Assembly: GCA_937920345.1 (NCBI GenBank)
Contig: CALGVA010000026.1
Span: forward strand, 1-11,333
Length of the DNA: 11,333 nt
Source of the DNA: an uncultured Lachnospiraceae bacterium
Lineage (GTDB): Bacteria > Bacillota > Clostridia > Lachnospirales > Lachnospiraceae
Direction: 5' to 3'
Shown here in pieces: positions 1-4,965 of the stretch. The notes beneath the pieces are model-generated. The model had not been told where the DNA came from, searched no databases, and saw only the letters and a list, made by a program, of their open reading frames with translations. A program made the translations under genes and the position numbers. Within the stretch, counting starts at the first letter, position 1. Every line of letters starts with the position of its first letter.

Positions 1-77
1 AGTCTGACCGGATCAAGGGGCTATTCTGTCTGTCCTGTTCCTACAATAAACTTACGCTATCTAAAAAGGGTTGTTTC

Positions 78-106
78 TTGACAAAACAAGAGAATATTGA
101 CAAAAT
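78..106 (+). promoter_or_regulatory. possible promoter for the DUF1848 gene
   Basis: A perfect TTGACA lies at 78-83 and a weak CAAAAT follows 17 bases later at 101-106. A second TTGACA lies at 97-102 but has no convincing -10 partner. The first 169 bases otherwise hold no gene I can support. The -35 match is good, the -10 match is poor, so this is only a candidate. Confidence 0.25.
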
Positions 107-169
107 GGAGATTAGGTCGAAGAGAAACAGAGGTTTGCCGTAGGATCGTTTGTATAAAGGAGTCCCGCT

Positions 170-1117
170 ATGATACTGAGTGTAAGCCGCAGGACGGATA
201 TTCCTAATTATTATTCCGACTGGTTTATCAACAGAATAAAAGAGGGATATCTGTATGTGCGCAATCCGATAAACGCGCATCAAGTCAGCCGGATTGCACT
301 GACGCCGGAACTGGTGGACTGCATCGTATTCTGGACGAAGAATCCGGAACCGATGCTTGACAGGCTGGACGAACTGACGCCGTATCCGTTCTATTTCCAG
401 TTTACGCTCACGGGATACGGCAGGGATATCGAGTGCAATATTCCCCATAAAAGGGAACGGATGATCCCTGTGTTTCAGGAATTATCACGCAGAATCGGGC
501 CGGAAAGAGTGATCTGGCGATATGATCCGATACTGTTTACACAAAAGTACACGCCCGGATATCATCTGAGAGCATTCGGGCAGATTGCGGAAGCCTTACA
601 GGGATACACCGCAAAGTGCGTGATCAGTTTTGTGGACAGCTATGCCAGGAATCAAAAGCGTATGGCCGCACTGCACACATATGGACTTACGGAAAGAGAA
701 CTGACGGCGTTTGCGGGGGAACTTGCGCACATAGCGTCCGCCTGCGGTATGAAGACCGGAAGCTGCGCGGAGAAAATCGACCTTTCGGCCTGCGGGATCG
801 TCCACAACTGCTGTATTGATCAGGAGTTAATCGAGCAGATCAGCGGATATGCACTGCAGGCAGGCAAGGACCGGAACCAGCGGAAGGAGTGCGGCTGTAT
901 CGAGAGCATCGAGGTCGGCACATACGATACCTGCCGCAACGGCTGTCTGTACTGTTATGCGAATAACAGCAGAGAACAGATTTTGCGGACATGCAGTCTG
1001 TATGATGTCAATGCCCCGATTCTGTGCGGCCGGATTACGGAGGATGACAGGATCACGGAGCGGAAAGTGAGGACGCTGCGGACAGAGTTCCAGGCAAGAG
1101 CGATGCGTGGGCAATAG
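170..1117 (+). CDS. DUF1848 family protein with C-terminal cysteine cluster
   Basis: A 315-residue soluble protein. The opening ILSVSRRTDIP, the nearby YVRNPIN and the later VFWTKNP are hallmarks I associate with the DUF1848 family, whose biochemical role is not established to my knowledge. Near the C-terminus there is a cysteine cluster: C241 and C243, then C255, C259 and C262 in a CX3CX2C arrangement followed by YAN. That spacing is the one used by radical SAM enzymes to hold a 4Fe-4S cluster, but here it lies at the far end of the protein rather than near the start. A metal or Fe-S cluster is a reasonable inference. The start is supported by AAAGGAG at 156-162, seven bases before the ATG. 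Length is normal for the family and the frame is intact. The HAD gene follows 87 bases downstream, and the two could share a transcript. Confidence 0.85.
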   Translation: MILSVSRRTDIPNYYSDWFINRIKEGYLYVRNPINAHQVSRIALTPELVDCIVFWTKNPEPMLDRLDELTPYPFYFQFTLTGYGRDIECNIPHKRERMIPVFQELSRRIGPERVIWRYDPILFTQKYTPGYHLRAFGQIAEALQGYTAKCVISFVDSYARNQKRMAALHTYGLTERELTAFAGELAHIASACGMKTGSCAEKIDLSACGIVHNCCIDQELIEQISGYALQAGKDRNQRKECGCIESIEVGTYDTCRNGCLYCYANNSREQILRTCSLYDVNAPILCGRITEDDRITERKVRTLRTEFQARAMRGQ

Positions 1118-1135
1118 AAATTACAGGGAGAAAAG

Positions 1136-1192
1136 ATGAAACAGGTGCAGAGAGAGTGCGGCATAGAGATCCATCAGGGACAGAAGAAATAA
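1136..1192 (+). CDS. possible 18-residue small ORF
   Basis: A short frame between the DUF1848 and HAD genes: ATG at 1136, stop TAA at 1190-1192. It is preceded by GGGAG about six bases upstream, and its stop directly abuts the ribosome site of the HAD gene (AGGGGAGG, 1192-1199), a layout seen in translationally coupled genes. The predicted peptide is polar and basic (MKQVQRECGIEIHQGQKK) with no signal or membrane segment. It could also be a decayed gene end or chance. I do not recognise it. Confidence 0.22.
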   Translation: MKQVQRECGIEIHQGQKK

Positions 1193-1204
1193 GGGGAGGC
1201 AGGA

Positions 1205-1861
1205 ATGTATCACTACATACTATTTGATTTGGACGGAACGCTTACAGACCCGAAGCCTGGCATTACAGGCTGTGTGCAGTATGCACTTCACAAATTCGGG
1301 ATCGAAGAGCCGGACAGGGACAAGCTGGAACCGTTTATCGGGCCGCCGCTTCTGGACAGTTTTCAGGAGGTTTACGGGTTCGATGAAGAGAAGGGGCTGC
1401 AGGCGGTCGCATATTACAGGGAGCGGTTTTCTACGGTTGGCCTGTTCGAAAACGAAATTTATCCGGGAATCGCGCAGATGCTTGCGCGGCTGCAAAAGGC
1501 AGGCTGCCGTCTGGCGGTGGCTTCGAGCAAGCCGACTGTATTTGTAACGCAGATTCTGGAGCATTTCGGCATTTTGTCTTATTTTGAGGTGATTGTGGGG
1601 AGCGAACTTGACGGGACGCGGTCGTGCAAAGAGCAAGTGGTGGAGGAAGCACTGCGGCAGCTTCTGCGCGATGGCAGTGGCGAGGAGGAAGCTATCGTTA
1701 TGGTCGGAGACAGAAAATACGATATTATGGGGGCTAAGGCGCATCATATTGCGTCCGTCGGCGTGGCCTACGGGTACGCTGCGGCAGGAGAACTGGAAGA
1801 GGCGGGCGCCGATGTGATCGTGGAGACGGTGGAGGAACTGGAGCAGGCGCTAAATAACTAA
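1205..1861 (+). CDS. HAD-superfamily hydrolase, phosphoglycolate-phosphatase-like
   Basis: A 218-residue cytoplasmic phosphatase of HAD subfamily IA, similar in layout to Gph/PpaX-type enzymes. All four catalytic motifs are visible: motif I DLDGTLTD with nucleophile D8 and acid/base D10; motif II VASSKP around S107; motif III lysine K142 after the SELDGTRSCK stretch; motif IV GDRKYD with D169 and D173 for Mg2+. The helical cap lies between motif I and motif II (about residues 15-85), as usual for C1-capped members. The physiological substrate cannot be read from the sequence; phosphoglycolate, pyrophosphate or a nucleotide are all possible. The start is set by AGGGGAGG at 1192-1199. Length and motifs are intact. 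It follows the DUF1848 gene in the same direction. Confidence 0.9.
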   Translation: MYHYILFDLDGTLTDPKPGITGCVQYALHKFGIEEPDRDKLEPFIGPPLLDSFQEVYGFDEEKGLQAVAYYRERFSTVGLFENEIYPGIAQMLARLQKAGCRLAVASSKPTVFVTQILEHFGILSYFEVIVGSELDGTRSCKEQVVEEALRQLLRDGSGEEEAIVMVGDRKYDIMGAKAHHIASVGVAYGYAAAGELEEAGADVIVETVEELEQALNN

Positions 1862-1880
1862 TTTCATACGGGATAAAGAG

Positions 1881-1953
1881 ATGCTGTTCAATGATCAGGG
1901 GTAAATGCAAGGTGAGGCTATTGAAATGATTGATAGATTGAACAGTATTTTTT
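1881..1953 (+). terminator. possible terminator-like inverted repeat after the HAD gene
   Basis: ATGCTGTTCAAT at 1881-1892 pairs with ATTGAACAGTAT at 1937-1948 (one G-T pair), followed by a T run ending at 1953. The 44-base loop is long for an intrinsic terminator, so the call is tentative. The rest of the 1862-2081 gap is AT-rich and holds no gene I can support. Confidence 0.3.
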
Positions 1954-2032
1954 GTGGAGTATTGTAAATAATAAGATTATTAAAAACGAAATAGAATAAT
2001 GGAACAAAATGTATAAAAAACGCAATTGGATG

Positions 2033-2061
2033 TTGATAGCACATGAATTAAGTGGTAGCAT
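2033..2061 (+). promoter_or_regulatory. possible promoter of the ATPase/TOPRIM operon
   Basis: TTGATA at 2033-2038 and TAGCAT at 2056-2061 are spaced 17 bases apart. Transcription would start almost on top of the ribosome site (GGAGGG, 2070-2075), giving an unusually short leader, which weakens the call. The AT-rich region upstream could hold other promoters. Confidence 0.22.
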
Positions 2062-2081
2062 AACAATATGGAGGGATTCAT

Positions 2082-3488
2082 ATGCCAAAACGGACGATCA
2101 GATTAAATAGTATTATGATTAAGAATTTAAAAAATGTTAAAAACGGGACGATTAGTTTTATAAATAAAAGGAAGCCATACAAAGCGAGTATCCTTGGACT
2201 ATATGGACAAAACGGTTCGGGGAAAACGGCTCTGGTTGATGCACTACAGCTGCTTAAATATGTTCTATGTGGTCAACAGATTCCCGGGAAATATGTGGAT
2301 TATATTAATATCGATGCAGACTTTGCGGAGCTGGCGTTTCAATTCCAAATGGATATGGAAGAGAAAAAATATGATATCTGGTATCAGTTTAACATAAGAA
2401 AAAATAACGATGATACATTTGTTAATTTGCAGGAAAATGATGATGAAACGGTAGAAAATAAAGTAGAGATTTTCGACGAGGTTCTTTCATACGCATGTGT
2501 ATATGGAGAGGAAAAAAAGAGAAAAAGTGCATTGATAGATACGCGCACAGAAGAAGTTTTTTGTCCAAGGTCAAAATATTGTGAATTGACTGGAAATGAC
2601 GATTCACTCATGACAGATCTAATACTTACAAAGCGATATGTAAAATTTACATCAAGATCCTTTATTTTTTCAAGAGAAATGATAAAGATTTTCAGACAGA
2701 AGTGTGCTGTACAGGAATATTTATCGGTTATTGAAGGGTTGCTGCTATATGGTAACAGAGAACTTTTCGTTATAAACACAGATTATTCCGGATGGATCAG
2801 TCTGGATGAACTTCCATTAGTATTTAAATATAGAGGAGAGAAATCAGAGGCAGTTGGTAATATCATGCTTCCGCTGGATGCTCCGGCAGCGATTTCGGTA
2901 GAGACAGCTGATTTAGTGAAAAAAATTATTTCAAATATGAATATTGTATTAGAGCAGATCGTTCCGGATTTGAAAATCGACTTTATGGATTTGGGTTCAA
3001 CGATCCTTAAAAACGGAAATCTCGGACGATCGATTCAGCTTATATCTTTAAAAAACGGAAAAGCAATTCCCTTTCGATATGAATCAGAGGGAATCAAGAA
3101 AATCGTTTCAATATTACAGTTGTTTATTGTCGTCTATAACAATCCGTCAATTACTGTTGCAATTGATGAAATTGATACAGGTATTTTCGAATATTTACTG
3201 GGAGAAATACTCAATATTATTTCGGAAAAGGGAAAGGGACAACTGCTGTTTACGTCACATAATCTCAGACCGCTTGAAACAATTGATAAGGGGTTTATTG
3301 CCTTTACGACTACAAATCCGGACAATAGATATATTAGAATGACCAATGTGAAGGAGAATAATAATTTGCGTGATTTCTATTATAGAGATATTGTTTTGGG
3401 AGAACAGGATGAGCAACTGTATAATTCTACAAATAATTATGAAATAGCTTTGGCATTTAGAGAGGCGGGTGAAGTATTTGGCTCGTAG
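2082..3488 (+). CDS. AAA/ABC-type ATPase of a putative two-gene anti-phage system
   Basis: A 468-residue P-loop ATPase of the AAA15/AAA21-like, OLD-related group. The Walker A loop is G42-QNGSG-K48-T49, after a RecF/SMC-like first strand (LNSIMIKNLKNVKNG). A YESEG sequence at 333-337 resembles an ABC signature, Walker B is TVAIDEID with D362 and E363, and a switch histidine H393 sits in FTSHNL. The roughly 290 residues between Walker A and the signature are probably the helical or coiled-coil insertion typical of this group. No membrane segment or signal peptide is seen. GGAGGG at 2070-2075 sets the start. The stop overlaps the start of the TOPRIM-like gene by 20 bases, so the two are translationally coupled and probably one complex, as with OLD-type nucleases split over two genes, AbiL or PARIS. 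Codon use is AT-rich compared with both flanks, suggesting transfer. A defence role is inferred from the gene pair. The ATPase itself looks intact. Confidence 0.8.
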   Translation: MPKRTIRLNSIMIKNLKNVKNGTISFINKRKPYKASILGLYGQNGSGKTALVDALQLLKYVLCGQQIPGKYVDYINIDADFAELAFQFQMDMEEKKYDIWYQFNIRKNNDDTFVNLQENDDETVENKVEIFDEVLSYACVYGEEKKRKSALIDTRTEEVFCPRSKYCELTGNDDSLMTDLILTKRYVKFTSRSFIFSREMIKIFRQKCAVQEYLSVIEGLLLYGNRELFVINTDYSGWISLDELPLVFKYRGEKSEAVGNIMLPLDAPAAISVETADLVKKIISNMNIVLEQIVPDLKIDFMDLGSTILKNGNLGRSIQLISLKNGKAIPFRYESEGIKKIVSILQLFIVVYNNPSITVAIDEIDTGIFEYLLGEILNIISEKGKGQLLFTSHNLRPLETIDKGFIAFTTTNPDNRYIRMTNVKENNNLRDFYYRDIVLGEQDEQLYNSTNNYEIALAFREAGEVFGS

Positions 3489-4351
3489 GAAAGTAGTTTT
3501 AGTGATCGTAGAAGGAGTGTCAGATGAAACGGCTCTTGGTGTGGCTTTGAGTAAAATATATGATAAAGATACAGTGTACATTCACATTATGCATGGTGAT
3601 ATTACAACAAGAAACAATATAAAACCGCAGAATATCGTTGCGGCGTTAGGAGAAGATATTAAGAATTATGCGGCTTCTCGGCATTATACGCAGCAGGATT
3701 TCAGGCAGATCATTCACATTGTTGACACAGACGGCGTGTATATTCCGGATGATAAAATAATCGAAGACAAATCGTGCGAAGAAGTGATTTATGAGGAGGA
3801 GGGTATTTACACGGCAAATGCTGATAGGATTGCAGCACGGAATTTGCAGAAAAGAGAGAGCATTTTCCGATTGAGAGGCTGTAATAAAATCTGGGAAATT
3901 CCATATAGAGTTTATTATATGTCATGTAACCTAGTATGATCCACTTTAATTGCCTATATGTTTTGCGCCGGATAAATTTTCATATGCAAGGCGGAAGAAG
4001 GAGGCGTAGCGGTGGCTACGTCGACTGATGACAACGCTGCATATGGAAATTCAGCCAAGCGAAACATAAGGTTAATTAAAGCGGATCATACTAGATCATG
4101 TGCTACATAATAAGAGAAATAGTTCGGATGATGAGAAAGAGAACGATGCATATGCGTTTGCAGAGAAATATAAAAATAATATAGAGGGATTTGTCAGTTT
4201 TATATGTGATTCTGAATTTTCTGTAAATGGAGAGTTTAAAAGATCGTGGGAGCATATTGAGAAAGATATGGATTCCATTATGCGTTTTACAAATTTTGCA
4301 ATTTGTATCCGGGAAGAGATAATATCGCAAAAGATTAAATTAGCAGAATAG
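3469..4351 (+). pseudogene. TOPRIM-like nuclease partner, disrupted by a small inserted element
   Basis: This gene is split. The 5' part starts at GTG 3469, inside the end of the ATPase gene, and reads 156 residues to a TGA at 3937-3939 that lies within the inserted element. The 3' part resumes after the element and reads to the stop ending at 4351. Removing 160 bases (the element plus one CTAG) joins the parts in frame through ...MSCN-LDHVLHNKRN..., giving a 240-residue protein. TOPRIM-like motifs lie in the 5' part: strand plus E15 in VIVEGVSDE, G43-D44, and an acidic D86-x-D88 in HIVDTDG. They match the metal-binding pattern of OLD, RloB, AbiLii and AriB-type effectors. The lost C-terminal third contains the conserved-looking LDHVLHNKRN stretch. 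A GTG at 4100 could start an 83-residue fragment. The truncated product keeps the metal-binding residues but is probably not functional. The family assignment is from motifs and gene pairing, not from a search. Confidence 0.75.
3935..4090. mobile_element. MITE-like inverted-repeat element inside the TOPRIM-like gene
   Basis: A 156-bp element bounded by CTAG direct repeats at 3931-3934 and 4091-4094. Its ends are imperfect inverted repeats of about 54 bases, opening TATGATCC(A/G)CTTTAATT and reaching an inner CATATGCA, with roughly four in five positions matching. The centre has a perfect 6-bp hairpin (CGTAGC at 4005-4010, GCTACG at 4015-4020). It carries no transposase frame, so it must be moved in trans. 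Excision restores the host gene exactly, which proves insertion and fixes the target duplication as CTAG, or as the TA or CTA within it. A YTAR or TA target would suit IS5-group or IS630/Tc1-type transposases, but the family cannot be decided here. Transcribed, the element folds into a long hairpin. Confidence 0.85.
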
Positions 4352-4389
4352 CGGGAAAAAGGAAGCTTGAGATTTTACTCCTAAAATTC

Positions 4390-4448
4390 TTGACAAAAGT
4401 GTAAGACTGTAGTAGTCTGTAATTAACAAGTAGACTACTACAGTCTTA
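4390..4448 (+). promoter_or_regulatory. BlaI-type operator overlapping the repressor/protease promoter
   Basis: A perfect 17-bp inverted repeat: TAAGACTGTAGTAGTCT at 4402-4418 and its exact reverse complement at 4432-4448, separated by 13 bases. Each arm is itself a smaller palindrome (AGACT-GTAGT-AGTCT at 4404-4418; AGACT-ACTAC-AGTCT at 4432-4446), and each contains the TGTAGTA/TACTACA core typical of BlaI/MecI operators. A perfect -35 TTGACA lies at 4390-4395; 17 bases later the -10 region falls inside the left arm (TAGTCT, 4413-4418, weak). Binding of the BlaI-family repressor encoded downstream would block RNA polymerase, so the operon is most likely autoregulated. Confidence 0.8.
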
Positions 4449-4591
4449 TGCTTTCCCGGGAAAAGATGTTACGGGAATAGATTGAGAAGTACTCACAGCA
4501 AAGGTTGTATCGCAAAGTCAGCATAGCTGACTTGGAAGTTTGTCTTTGGATTTTGAGATTCCGTGAAGCAGGAGAAAGGCAGGAAAACGAG
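4449..4591 (+). other. 143-base leader of the repressor gene with a small hairpin
   Basis: The stretch between operator and repressor start is longer than BlaI operons usually have. It contains a perfect hairpin (AAGTCAGC at 4515-4522, ATA loop, GCTGACTT at 4526-4533) and a 10-codon frame starting at ATG 4449. The repressor frame is open upstream to about 4505, but nothing there resembles the family. Either the leader has a function or it is residue of an old insertion. Confidence 0.3.
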
Positions 4592-4960
4592 ATGGAACAG
4601 GAAACCGTCAAATTATTTGACTCTGAATTAAAAGTTATGGGGATTCTCTGGAACGAGGGAGATGTTCCGGCGAAACAGATCGCGGACGCTTTGACGAAAG
4701 AACTGGGGTGGAACAAAAATACGACGTATACGTTAATCAAGCGTTGTATCCAGAAAGGGGCAATCAGGCGTTCGGAGCCGAACTTTATGTGCCATGCGGT
4801 GATATCGAAAGAGGCCGTGCAGGAGGCGGAGACGACAGAACTGATCAACAAAATATATGACGGTTCCGCGGATAAGCTGTTTGCGTCATTGCTCGGCAGA
4901 AAGAAGCTGTCAGCGGAGCAGATTGAGAGATTAAGAAAGATCGTGGAAGAGATGGAGTGA
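4592..4960 (+). CDS. BlaI/MecI/CopY-family transcriptional repressor
   Basis: A 122-residue winged-helix DNA-binding protein, the usual length for the BlaI family. The N-terminal domain shows the family pattern: FDSELKVMGILWNEGDVPAKQI, then the recognition helix region KNTTYTLIKRCIQKGAI, with RSEPN as the wing. The C-terminal helices (from about residue 80) form the dimerisation and cleavage region of the family. I chose ATG 4592 rather than the upstream in-frame positions because family homology begins there and purine-rich AGGA-containing sequence lies just before it. The stop overlaps or adjoins the start of the M56 protease gene, as in blaI-blaR1 and mecI-mecR1 operons. It probably binds the inverted repeat at 4402-4448 and is inactivated when the protease is triggered. 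Confidence 0.92.
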   Translation: MEQETVKLFDSELKVMGILWNEGDVPAKQIADALTKELGWNKNTTYTLIKRCIQKGAIRRSEPNFMCHAVISKEAVQEAETTELINKIYDGSADKLFASLLGRKKLSAEQIERLRKIVEEME

Positions 4961-4965
4961 GTATT

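Noticed and set aside
41..448. 135-codon - strand frame at the window start
   Set aside because: Mostly antisense to the DUF1848 gene; no domain, and the + strand gene has strong start signals.
3921..4106. TCATGT on both sides of the first element as the target duplication
   Set aside because: It is not adjacent to the element ends, and using it does not restore the reading frame; CTAG does.
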